A DNA stretch of 64,000 nucleotides from Bradyrhizobium ivorense. Lineage in GTDB: Bacteria > Pseudomonadota > Alphaproteobacteria > Rhizobiales > Xanthobacteraceae. Position numbers and translations under genes: made by a program. The notes under the pieces are model-generated. The model made no database searches and was not told where the DNA came from. It saw nothing but the letters and a program-made list of their open reading frames with translations. The DNA is taken from positions 372,001 to 436,000 of the forward strand of contig NZ_CAADFC020000033.1 in the NCBI RefSeq assembly GCF_900696085.1. Direction: 5' to 3'. Shown here piece by piece: positions 46,022 through 54,256 of this stretch; the stretch's first letter is position 1; each line of letters begins with the position of its first letter.

Positions 46022-46651
46022 TTACCTCTCCTTCGACCGCCGCAGGACACTGAACTGGAACGACTGCGTCGCGCCCCACGGCGTGACGTGTTGATGTGGC
46101 ACCTCGGCGATCAGCTCGAACGCCGGACCGATGGTCCGGCTCAGCGTCGCGGCATCATAGCGCTGCACCGGCAGCCCGCTGCATTTCTCCGGACCGTCGA
46201 GCGCGAACGTGGCGATGATGGCATGGCCGCCGGCCCGCACGCCGCGATGCAGCCGCTCGATATAGGCCTCGCGGTCGCGCGGCTCGACCAGGAAATGAAA
46301 CGCCGCGCGATCGTGCCAGACGTCGAACGGCTGCGGCGGCTGCCAGACGGTGGCATCGGCGGCGATCCACTGCACGGTGCTTGCAGCGGCGCCGACGCGC
46401 TCCCTCGCCCTGCGCAGCGCCGCCTCCGACAGATCGAGCACCGTCAGCGCATCAAATCCCCGTTCGAGCAGCGCATCGACGAGGCGCGACGCGCCACCGC
46501 CGATATCGACGATCGATGCGTGACGATCGGCAACGGCGCTTTCGATCAGGCGCAGCGACGGCTGCGGATCGGCCTGCGACCAGCTGACCTGCTGTTCGTT
46601 CTTTGTCTGATAGACGGTCTGCCAGTGCGATTGACGATCCGGGGCGGTCAT
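46022..46651 (-). CDS. Class I SAM-dependent methyltransferase
   Basis: 209 residues. SAM-binding motif I is IVDIGGGASRLVDALLERG, with later motif VLDLSEAAL and an acidic catalytic region near WHDRAAFHFLV. No target-specific domain was recognised. It is followed by the DOPA dioxygenase-family gene with a 6-nt gap, suggesting a link to a small phenolic molecule, though this is inference. The start at 46651 is the first conserved Met. Confidence 0.78.
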   Translation of the reverse strand: MTAPDRQSHWQTVYQTKNEQQVSWSQADPQPSLRLIESAVADRHASIVDIGGGASRLVDALLERGFDALTVLDLSEAALRRARERVGAAASTVQWIAADATVWQPPQPFDVWHDRAAFHFLVEPRDREAYIERLHRGVRAGGHAIIATFALDGPEKCSGLPVQRYDAATLSRTIGPAFELIAEVPHQHVTPWGATQSFQFSVLRRSKER

Positions 46652-46880
46652 GGCGATGGTCTTTGGCGATGTTCTTTGGCGATAAGCTCCAGCAGCAGGC
46701 GGTGGCGAGCAACCCGCGTCACGCGCCGGCTAGCCATGAGCTAGGCGCGGCGGCCTCGACCGTCAACCCGACGCAGGCCGCCGCCTGCATGCCGGCCTGC
46801 CGCGTTGCGGCAAATGCCGCATTTGCTTCGACGAAATTTCCATTTAACCTGACGGGAGGGTAGCGATCGGGGCGCTCGAT

Positions 46881-47594
46881 ATGGCCACTTTTGGCTGGAC
46901 ACGCGTCAACAAGCCTGATCCCGCGGAGGACGCCGCCGTCGACCTGCGCGGCCTCACCGATCCGTCGGCGTTGCTCACCGCGCTCGGCAAGGTGGTGCCG
47001 CGCTATCTCGATCTCGCCGACAACGGCGTGCTGGTCTATCCGGCCTGCAAGCGCAAGCCGACCGACCTGTTGGGCGACCTCCGCGCGATCTGGGAACACA
47101 CCCGGCTCGAGGCGATGCGCTACATCCCGATGGTGCCGCGGCAGGAAGCTGCGCTGCTGGTCGATCCGGCCCGCCAGGCCGAGATGATCGACGCCTTCCT
47201 GCGGCAACAGCCGCACGAAAATACGGTGGTCGATTTCACCGGCACCGCGATCGAGGATTACGGCATCGCGATCTACGCCGGGCTGAACTGGCTGAACCAT
47301 TGCGGCGCGGTCGCGGGCGCCGATCCGCAAAAATTCTCCGGCACGCTGCGCAGCTTTCGGCGGGTCATGGTCGTGGCCCGGCAATGGTGGGCGATCGACG
47401 GCGCGGCGGAGCGTTGCCGCCAACTGCTCGAGGCCCGCGAGCGGCCGCCGCTGGTGTTCTTCCTGCTGTGGGCCGAGTGCACCAATCTCGGCCGCGAAAT
47501 CGCACTCGCGGCCGCCGGCGCGAGCTTGCCGGAGGACGCGCTCGCGCGCGTACGGTCGGCGCTGGATCCGGAAGAGCTCGAGGCGAAGGGCTAG
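46881..47594 (+). CDS. Unrecognised protein, 237 residues
   Basis: I do not recognise the family. No signal peptide and no membrane helix of convincing length; the middle (about 120-190) is hydrophobic and tryptophan-rich (GLNWLNHCG, ARQWWAIDG, FLLWAECTNLG). The codon use fits the neighbours. The ATG at 46881 has only a weak ribosome site. The next gene, an actinobacterial-type DapD, begins 110 nt later on the same strand. The two could be unrelated. Confidence 0.5.
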   Translation: MATFGWTRVNKPDPAEDAAVDLRGLTDPSALLTALGKVVPRYLDLADNGVLVYPACKRKPTDLLGDLRAIWEHTRLEAMRYIPMVPRQEAALLVDPARQAEMIDAFLRQQPHENTVVDFTGTAIEDYGIAIYAGLNWLNHCGAVAGADPQKFSGTLRSFRRVMVVARQWWAIDGAAERCRQLLEARERPPLVFFLLWAECTNLGREIALAAAGASLPEDALARVRSALDPEELEAKG

Positions 47595-47704
47595 ACCCCG
47601 ACGGAAATGCCCCAAAGCAAACGCGTTTGAAAGTCCGGAAGTTGCCATGTCGACGAGAACTCGCGTATGCATGACGCGCAGGATCGTAACGTGAGACATT
47701 CAAA

Positions 47705-48676
47705 ATGGCGATGGAACTGAAGGGCGCGAGCGGCGAGGGATTTGCGACGATTGCCGCCGATGGTCGCGTGCTGGACTCCTGGTTTCTTCAGCCGCGCCTG
47801 GTTGCGGAGGCCGGCAAGGCCGCGACGGTCCGGCTGACGAGCGAGGAGATCATCGGATCGCTGGGTGAGTCAGCAGACGGATATGCGCGCCACGACGACA
47901 TCCGCAATGTCGAGATCGTTGCCATTCGCACGGAAATCGACTCCCTCGCATCCGCGCCGGCTGATGTGCACGACGCCTATCTCCGGCTCCATCTCCTGAG
48001 CCACCGGCTGGTCCAACCGAATTGCCTGAACCTTGACGGAATTTTCGGTCTGCTGCCGAACGTGGCCTGGACGACGCTCGGTCCCTGTGAAAGCTCTCGT
48101 GTACCGCAAGCGCGCATCGCAGCGCGCAAGCGTGGCCTCGCGTTCGAGGTGACCGGCGTGGACAAGTTTCCGCGCATGACGGACTATGTGACGCCCGCCG
48201 ACGTGCGCATTGCAGATGCGGATCGCGTCAGGCTCGGAGCCCATTTGGCGGCGGGCACGACCGTCATGCATGAGGGCTTTTGCAATTTCAATGCGGGTAC
48301 GCTCGGTCCCTGCATGGTCGAAGGCCGGATCAGCGCCGGCGTGGTCGTCGGAAGCGGCAGCGACATCGGCGGCGGAGCCTCGATCATGGGTACGCTGTCC
48401 GGAGGCGGCAAGGAGCGGATCACGGTTGGCGAGCGCTGCCTGATCGGAGCCAACGCCGGTATCGGCATTTCATTGGGTGACGATTGCATCGTCGAAGCGG
48501 GCTGTTACGTCACGGCAGGCGCGCGCATCCTTTTGCAAGATGGCCGAGTCCTGAAAGCCAAGGAACTCTCGGGCCAGAACGGCCTGCTGTTTCGTCGCAA
48601 TTCCCAGAGCGGCGCGCTGGAGGCGACCAGACGTAACCAGAATTGGGACGGCCTCAACGCGCAACTTCACGGCTAG
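47705..48676 (+). CDS. dapD: Tetrahydrodipicolinate N-succinyltransferase, actinobacterial type
   Basis: 323 residues. It closely matches the form of DapD found in Mycobacterium: SGEGFATIAADGRVLDSWF, DAYLRLHLLSHRLVQPN, GVDKFPRMTDYV, IADADRVRLGAHLAAGTTVMH, GRISAGVVVGSGSDIGGGAS and LLFRRNS. The left-handed beta-helix lies at about residues 170-300. It succinylates tetrahydrodipicolinate in lysine synthesis. The usual alphaproteobacterial DapD is shorter (about 280 residues) and of a different subtype, so this is probably an extra, horizontally gained gene. ATG at 47705; M3 is also possible. Confidence 0.85.
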   Translation: MAMELKGASGEGFATIAADGRVLDSWFLQPRLVAEAGKAATVRLTSEEIIGSLGESADGYARHDDIRNVEIVAIRTEIDSLASAPADVHDAYLRLHLLSHRLVQPNCLNLDGIFGLLPNVAWTTLGPCESSRVPQARIAARKRGLAFEVTGVDKFPRMTDYVTPADVRIADADRVRLGAHLAAGTTVMHEGFCNFNAGTLGPCMVEGRISAGVVVGSGSDIGGGASIMGTLSGGGKERITVGERCLIGANAGIGISLGDDCIVEAGCYVTAGARILLQDGRVLKAKELSGQNGLLFRRNSQSGALEATRRNQNWDGLNAQLHG

Positions 48677-48748
48677 GCCGCTCGATCGAAGAGGTCGGCG
48701 GCGACATGTGGCGCGCGATGTCACGTTGTGGCTTGGCGTGATCGCCGT

Positions 48749-49027
48749 TCACCACCAGTATGGCCAGCGCCACGCCTCATAACGGACCCACGACGACTCC
48801 AGCGGCGGACCGTATGGATCGACCCGGTCGTCTTCAGGGCGAAAACGATATCGTGGAACAACATTATAATCCCACGGAGTTGGCCTGATCACGGGCGTCG
48901 GGATGATAACCCGTCTTGGTTCATGAACGACTTGTACTTTCCGCGCCCGGGCTTCAGCACCGGACGTCCCGAGGTTGCACAGCACGAGGGCCGCTCCGAG
49001 AGCGCACGCGACGGTCATTTTCTTCAT
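48749..49027 (-). CDS. Small secreted protein, function unknown
   Basis: 92 residues. The first 25 residues are a Sec signal peptide (MKKMTVACALGAALVLCNLG). The mature part is basic and proline-rich with conserved aromatic residues (RFRPEDDRVDPYGPPLESSW, then WRWPYWW at the C-terminus). The start at 49027 has AAGGAGG about 7 nt upstream. I do not recognise a family. Confidence 0.7.
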   Translation of the reverse strand: MKKMTVACALGAALVLCNLGTSGAEARARKVQVVHEPRRVIIPTPVIRPTPWDYNVVPRYRFRPEDDRVDPYGPPLESSWVRYEAWRWPYWW

Positions 49028-49168
49028 GCATCGGCCTCCTTGCCTGAGAGTGCAAAAGGACTCGAAGCAAGACAAGCTAATTCTCGCTCGGGCAGACGGT
49101 GCACGGCAACAAATCATCGTGGCAAAGCATCATGTGTACGTCCGCTTCTGATCTGATCCCGCGCCGGT

Positions 49169-49486
49169 CTAGCCGCCCTGCTCGTTCTTTGCCGCGGGTT
49201 GCGCCGGCTTCTTGCCGCGGCGCAGGAAGGTGACGCCGATCTGATCGCCATTGACCCAGGCCAGCTTGCAGCGCCGGTAGGCAAGCCCTTTTGTCGAGAG
49301 CAGCAGGAAGAACTCTTTCAGTTGCAGGCCTTCGATCGAGGAGCCGACGATCAGCTTGGCGCCCTCCTCGGAGACGTCCTCGATCGCGCATTCACGGCGC
49401 CAGGTTCCGTCGATCGCCATCATTTGCGCAGGCATCGGCTTCTCGAACCTGACACGTGGAGTTGATCGTCGTTCGTGCGCTGGCAT
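49169..49486 (-). CDS. PilZ domain protein
   Basis: 105 residues. It has the two PilZ boxes: RRSTPRVRF near the N-terminus and DVSEEGAKL about 30 residues later, followed by a beta-barrel region. It probably binds cyclic di-GMP. The ATG at 49486 lies 4 nt after the stop codon of the upstream PilZ gene (49491), so the two are co-transcribed. The open frame to 49549 is not needed. Confidence 0.83.
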   Translation of the reverse strand: MPAHERRSTPRVRFEKPMPAQMMAIDGTWRRECAIEDVSEEGAKLIVGSSIEGLQLKEFFLLLSTKGLAYRRCKLAWVNGDQIGVTFLRRGKKPAQPAAKNEQGG

Positions 49487-49490
49487 CGTC

Positions 49491-50144
49491 TCAGGCGACC
49501 GTGTCCGCCGCGGCGGACACGGTCTGAAGCTCCTTGGTCTTGCGCGCAATCAGGCGCAGCAGGTCATTCTGCTTGTAGGTCTCGACGAACTTGATCGCGA
49601 AGCCGCTCGGAAGATGCCGGACCACGCGCCCGACGCAGGCGCCGATCGCCAGCGGCGTGCCGAGCGGCGGCTGCGCGGCGGAGGACACTGCGGCACCCGA
49701 CAGCGACATGTCGATGATGAAGCAGCTCTGCATGCTGCCGTCCGCCAGCGTCAGCATGGCGTGCGGCGCGGCGGGAATGAAGCGCGGGCTGTTGCGCGCG
49801 TCGCGGATGCTCGGATCCTTCTGCTTCTTCTCGATCCAGGTCAGCTTGTCCGCGAACTTCTCGCGCATCGCATGCGTCATCTCGAGCTCGTACAGGAAGC
49901 TGCCGCTCATGGTCTCGGTGATGCGGCCTTCGAACTTGCCGAACTCCTCGAAATAGGACGTCAGGCGGTCGCCGACCTTGCCGACCACGGGGACGTCCAC
50001 GATCATGCGGAACGGCGACACGCGCGTGGTGCGGCAGGCGAAGCTGCGCAATCGGCCCTGCGCGTCGTACCAGTTCGGCAACGTGTAGCTGCCGTCCACG
50101 GTGATCTTGACTGCGCGCTGCTTGAGGAACTTTTCGACAGACAC
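49491..50144 (-). CDS. PilZ domain protein with N-terminal extension
   Basis: 217 residues. The C-terminal PilZ domain has NSPRFIPAAPHAML (box 1) and DMSLSGAAVSS (box 2), so cyclic di-GMP binding is likely. The N-terminal half (residues 1-110) has no motif I recognise and may be another barrel-like domain, possibly YcgR-like. The start is GTG at 50144; an ATG at 50270 is open but precedes the conserved region. A second PilZ gene follows immediately. Confidence 0.8.
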   Translation of the reverse strand: MSVEKFLKQRAVKITVDGSYTLPNWYDAQGRLRSFACRTTRVSPFRMIVDVPVVGKVGDRLTSYFEEFGKFEGRITETMSGSFLYELEMTHAMREKFADKLTWIEKKQKDPSIRDARNSPRFIPAAPHAMLTLADGSMQSCFIIDMSLSGAAVSSAAQPPLGTPLAIGACVGRVVRHLPSGFAIKFVETYKQNDLLRLIARKTKELQTVSAAADTVA

Positions 50145-50529
50145 AACTGGACCCTCGCCTGAGGCGATGAGAGTGCATGGGGTCGGGGATTGACCGGCTC
50201 CCTTGCCGGTCCGGCGGTAAGGACGTCCGTGACCGACGCGAATGCAGCAGGAAGGAGAGCAGTGCGGCACGCGTCCCAGCGCGTCGCGGGCTCGTCCTGG
50301 CGCGCAGGTACGTACAGGCGTACCGTCGAAAAACTAAGAAAGGCTGAATCGGACAGGGAGCGGGCGACGCACTGTATGGCCGAACCCTTTCCGATTGGTT
50401 TATTTTGCGAGCCGTACAACTACCGGAGGAAACATCGCGCAGCGATGCAATCGTGGCGCGCTGTAAACCGCCTGCCTCGTCTTCCGAACGGATGCTACTT
50501 TGGTCCGAAACCAGATTTGGAACCCGCGC
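50145..50529. other. Divergent intergenic region, PilZ pair and crotonase
   Basis: No convincing gene. It contains two hairpins: GACCGGC-TCCCTT-GCCGGTC (50192-50211) and GGTACG-TACAGG-CGTACC (50307-50324). Both lie in the leader of the PilZ operon. No further signal was recognised. Confidence 0.5.
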
Positions 50530-51342
50530 ATGGCCGATACTTCAGAGCAATCGCTTGCCGACGGCAAGATCCTGCAACGCGTCGTCGACGGCGTCGGCGT
50601 CGTCACCTTCAACAATCCCGACAAGCGCAACGCGATGTCGCTGGAGATGTGGGAAGGTTTTGGCGAGGCGCTGGCGGCATTGCGCGACGATCCCGCCGTC
50701 CGCGTCGTGATCCTGGTCGGGGCCGGCGACAAGGCCTTCGTCTCGGGCGCCGACATCAGCCAGTTCGAGAAGACGAGGCACAACGCGGAGGCCTCCGAGG
50801 AATATTCGCGGCGCAGCGAGGCGCAGCGCGCGCTGCTCGCGAGCTATCCGAAGCCGACGATCGCCTGCATCCGCGGTTTCTGCCTCGGCGGCGGCATGCA
50901 GGTGGCGATGCTCGCCGACATCCGCATCGCGGGCAAAAGCGGGCAGTTCGGCATTCCCGCCGCCAAGCTCGGCATCGCCTACGGCTATCAGGGCTTGCGC
51001 AATCTGGTGTCGCTGGTCGGGCCGTCCTGGGCGCGGCTGATCATGTACACGGGCATGCGGATCGACTCGGCCGAGGCGCTGCGGATCGGGCTGGTCGACC
51101 GCGTGCTGCCGGATGCCGAATTGTGGGACGCCACCATGGAGATCGCGCGCACCATCTCCACCAACGCCCCGCTCGCGATCAAGGCCGCCAAGATCACCAT
51201 CGCCGAGGTGCTGAAGGATCCGGCCGAGCGCGACATGGCCGCGATCAGGCAGATCGGCATCGACTGCATGGACAGCGAGGATTTTCGCGAAGGTCGCCGC
51301 GCCTTCATGGACAAGCGCAAGCCGCAGTTCAAGGGGCGGTAG
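50530..51342 (+). CDS. Enoyl-CoA hydratase/isomerase family protein, glutamates replaced
   Basis: 270 residues, crotonase fold. Oxyanion-hole segments are present (AFVSGADISQF; FCLGGGMQVAMLAD). Both usual catalytic Glu positions carry other residues: the first loop reads GGGMQVA and the second reads IPAAKLGIAYGYQG. It may therefore be an isomerase, decarboxylase or CoA hydrolase-like crotonase. The ATG at 50530 begins the conserved part; GGAA lies upstream. Confidence 0.82.
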   Translation: MADTSEQSLADGKILQRVVDGVGVVTFNNPDKRNAMSLEMWEGFGEALAALRDDPAVRVVILVGAGDKAFVSGADISQFEKTRHNAEASEEYSRRSEAQRALLASYPKPTIACIRGFCLGGGMQVAMLADIRIAGKSGQFGIPAAKLGIAYGYQGLRNLVSLVGPSWARLIMYTGMRIDSAEALRIGLVDRVLPDAELWDATMEIARTISTNAPLAIKAAKITIAEVLKDPAERDMAAIRQIGIDCMDSEDFREGRRAFMDKRKPQFKGR

Positions 51343-51350
51343 CTATCCGG

Positions 51351-51473
51351 TGTCATCATCCGCGCAGGCGGGTGATCCAGTATTCCAGAGACGGTAGTGC
51401 TTGAGCCAATGGGCCGCGGCGTACTGGATCGCTCGGTCCATGTGCGCAATTGCGCACAGGCCGGGCGATGACA
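51351..51473. repeat. Family E palindromic repeat
   Basis: TGTCATCATCCGC at the left is mirrored by GCGATGACA at the right, with GATCCAGTA/TACTGGATC inside (ATCCAGTATTCC versus GTACTGGATCG). It contains GTGCGCAATTGCGCAC, also found in the family C copy at 21289-21402. It lies between convergent crotonase and SDR genes. Confidence 0.75.
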
Positions 51474-51509
51474 GTTGAGGATGAGGACGCCGCCGCCCCC
51501 CGCAACGCG

Positions 51510-52289
51510 CTATTTCTCGCTGACCGGCACCGTGTAGTTCAGGATCAGCCGCCCGCCGTCGGGATAGATGGTCTGGCCGGTGATGTAGGAGGCATCGCTG
51601 GAGGCGAGGAACGCCACCACGGCGGCGACCTCGCTCGGCTCGCCGCAGCGGCCGGCCGGCGTGCGCGACAGCACGCTGCGCCGCGCGTCCTCGGATGAGA
51701 AGATCGCAGTCGCCACCATCTCGGTCAGGATCGTGCCGGGCCCGACCGCCACCACGCGGATGCCGTGCGGCGCCAGCGCCACCGCGGCCACCGAGGTGAG
51801 CTGCTTCATCGCGCCCTTGGACATCGCATAGGTCGCGAGCGAGGGGATCGCCAGCAGCGCATTGACCGAGGACATGTTGACCACGACGCCGCCGCCGCCC
51901 TGCGCGATCATCTGGCGCGCCGCGGCCTGGACGCCGAAGAACGCGCCCTTCAGGTTGATCCCCATCACGTCGTCGAACTCGGCCTCGGTGATCTCGAGAA
52001 AATCGCGGTTGCGCGCCACCCCGGCGTTGTTGACCATGACGTCGAGCCGGCCGAACTCCTTCGCCGCGGTGGCGACGATGCGGTCGACATCGGCGCGCTT
52101 GCTGACGTCGGCCTCGACGGCGCGCAGGTGGCTGGACGGTCCGAGTTCGCCGGCCGCCCTGGCGAGCGAGGCGGCGTCGACATCCGAGATCACGACCTTG
52201 GCGCCGTCGGCCAGGAAGCGTTCGGCGCAGGCCCTGCCGATGCCGCGCGCTGCGCCGGTGATGGCGACGACCTTGCCGGAAAACTTCAT
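51510..52289 (-). CDS. SDR family oxidoreductase (FabG-like)
   Basis: 259 residues. Rossmann motif VAITGAARGIGRA, NNAG at MVNNAGVARN, catalytic Ser in VNMSSVNALL and the YxxxK pair in LATYAMSKGAMK. It reduces or oxidises a keto/hydroxy group with NAD(P)H. The ATG at 52289 has GGAGG 7 nt upstream. The C-terminal DGGRLI is typical of 3-oxoacyl reductases. No fatty acid cluster surrounds it, so the substrate is open. Confidence 0.88.
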   Translation of the reverse strand: MKFSGKVVAITGAARGIGRACAERFLADGAKVVISDVDAASLARAAGELGPSSHLRAVEADVSKRADVDRIVATAAKEFGRLDVMVNNAGVARNRDFLEITEAEFDDVMGINLKGAFFGVQAAARQMIAQGGGGVVVNMSSVNALLAIPSLATYAMSKGAMKQLTSVAAVALAPHGIRVVAVGPGTILTEMVATAIFSSEDARRSVLSRTPAGRCGEPSEVAAVVAFLASSDASYITGQTIYPDGGRLILNYTVPVSEK

Positions 52290-52573
52290 GGGAGTGCCTC
52301 CAGGACTTCGGTTTGCGCCTTCCGCCAGAGCCTGACTGACGCATGCAGTACGAGCAATAGCCCATTCCCGGACGCGAGGGAACGCGGCGGATTCACCGCT
52401 GCGTGCCGTTTTCGACCGCGCTTCAGAAACGACTCCGCCCTGTTCGTCAAGCGGGCAAGTCAGCGCGGCAGCCAACCACTTCGCGCGCCTGCTCCCGCTC
52501 GGGATGGCCTGATATAGCGCGATCGATGTCGGCTCACCCAGCCGCCCCACCAATCTCGCTCCGGGAGACCACC

Positions 52574-54031
52574 ATGTCGATCACCGACCGCCGATCGCTG
52601 CTGCAGGCTGCGGCCACCATCCCCTTCGTCGCGTCGGCCGCGACCTCGGCGCTGGCGCAGACGCCGGCCGAACCGGCCAAGGGAGCGCCGGCAAAGGACG
52701 TGACGCGCAAGCTCGCGCAATATCTCGTCGGCGCGACGTACGAGGACTTGCCGGCCAATGTCCGCAAGGAAGGCGTCCGCACGCTGTTGAACTGGGTCGG
52801 CGTCGCGATCGGCGGGTCGCATCACCAGACCGTCGACATCGCGGTCTCGGCGCTGGCGCCGTTCTCGGGTCCGGCGCAGGCATCGCTGTTCGGGCGGCGC
52901 GAACGCTTCGACATCATGAACGCCGCCTTCCTCAACGGCGTGTCGAGCCACATTTTCGACTATGACGACACCCATTTGAAGACGGTGATCCATCCGGCCG
53001 GCCCGGTTGCGTCCGCCATTCTCGCGCTGTCGGAGCTGCAGCCGGTGTCGGGCAAGGAGTTTCTCAACGCGCTGGTGCTGGGGGTCGAGACCGAATGCCG
53101 GATCGGCAACGCGGTCTATCCCAATCACTACGACGTCGGCTGGCACATCACCGGCACCGCGGGCGTGTTCGGCTCGGCGGCCGCGGTCGGCAAGCTCTTG
53201 AACCTCAACGAGCAGCAGATGGTGTGGGCGCTCGGCCTTGCCGCATCGCAGCCGGTCGGCCTGCGCGAATCCTTCGGCTCGATGAACAAGAGTTTCAATC
53301 CCGGCCGTGCTGCATCGAACGGCATCTTCGCGGCGATGCTCGCTTCGAAGAATTTTACCTCGTCGGACGGCATGATCGAGGCCAAGCGCGGCTGGGCCAA
53401 CACGATCAGCACCAAGCAGGACTATGCCGAGATCCTCGGCGACCTCGGCAAGCGCTATGAGGCCGCGCTCAACACCTACAAGCCGTTCGCCTGCGGCATC
53501 GTCATGCATCCGGCGATCGACGCCGCGATCCAGCTGCGCAACGAGAACAAGCTGACCGCCGACCAGATCGAGCGCGTCGATCTCAAGGTGCATCCGCTGG
53601 TGCTCGAGTTGACCGGCAAGAAGACGCCGCGCGAGGGCCTCGAAGGCAAGTTCAGCATCTACCACGCGGTTGCCGTCGCGCTAGTCGAGGGCGCCGGCGG
53701 CGAGAAGCAGTTCAGCGACCGCGCGGTGACCGATCCGACCATCGTCGCGCTGCGCTCCAAGGTGGTGCCGGTCGTTACCCCCGGCATCGATGCGGCGCAG
53801 GTCGACGTGACCATCGTGCTGAAGGACGGCCGCACCCTGCATCGTCATATCGAGCATGCGATCGGCAGCGTCGAGGCGCCGATGACCGACAAGCAGCTCG
53901 AGACCAAGTTCGCCGACCTCGCGGACGGCATCATTCCGACCGCTGCGGCGCGCCGCGTGATGGACGCCTGCTGGAATATCGAGAGCCTGCCGAATGCCGC
54001 CGAGATCGCCAGGATGTCGGTCTCGACCTGA
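52574..54031 (+). CDS. Tat-exported MmgE/PrpD family protein
   Basis: 485 residues. MmgE/PrpD-like (2-methylcitrate dehydratase or cis-aconitate decarboxylase fold): NAAFLNGVSSHIFDYDDTH, GVETECRIGNAVYPNHY, GTAGVFGSAAAVGKLL and KPFACGIVMHPAIDA. The N-terminus is a Tat signal (DRRSLLQAAATIPFVASAAT, ending SALAQ near residue 29). Family members are usually cytoplasmic, so export is unusual. The ATG at 52574 has GGGAGA upstream. It is divergent from the SDR gene. Confidence 0.85.
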   Translation: MSITDRRSLLQAAATIPFVASAATSALAQTPAEPAKGAPAKDVTRKLAQYLVGATYEDLPANVRKEGVRTLLNWVGVAIGGSHHQTVDIAVSALAPFSGPAQASLFGRRERFDIMNAAFLNGVSSHIFDYDDTHLKTVIHPAGPVASAILALSELQPVSGKEFLNALVLGVETECRIGNAVYPNHYDVGWHITGTAGVFGSAAAVGKLLNLNEQQMVWALGLAASQPVGLRESFGSMNKSFNPGRAASNGIFAAMLASKNFTSSDGMIEAKRGWANTISTKQDYAEILGDLGKRYEAALNTYKPFACGIVMHPAIDAAIQLRNENKLTADQIERVDLKVHPLVLELTGKKTPREGLEGKFSIYHAVAVALVEGAGGEKQFSDRAVTDPTIVALRSKVVPVVTPGIDAAQVDVTIVLKDGRTLHRHIEHAIGSVEAPMTDKQLETKFADLADGIIPTAAARRVMDACWNIESLPNAAEIARMSVST

Positions 54032-54066
54032 AGTCAGGCTAAGTCGGTCTCGCGGCAGGCTCGCTG

Positions 54067-54191
54067 CACCTCTCCCGCTTGCGGGGGAGGTCGCATTGCA
54101 TTGAAGATGCAATGCGGGTGGGGGCTCTCTCCACATTGCGACTCGCGGAGAGAGCCCCCACCCCACCCTCCCCCGCAAGCGCGAGAGGGAG
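54067..54191. repeat. Family A palindromic repeat, copy 4 (diverged)
   Basis: Starts CACCTCTCCCGC and holds GGGGGCTCTCTCC/GGAGAGAGCCCCC arms. The ends resemble the 122-bp family A unit, but the middle is different. It lies between convergent genes. Confidence 0.75.
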
Positions 54192-54256
54192 CCCACGGCC
54201 TTCGCGATGACTGTTCAACCTGATCTCATCCTGCTCTAAGACATCGTCGAAGGTGG

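Noticed and set aside
46603-46863. 86-residue open frame upstream of the unrecognised gene
   Set aside because: Starts inside the methyltransferase gene on the other strand; no ribosome site and no motif.
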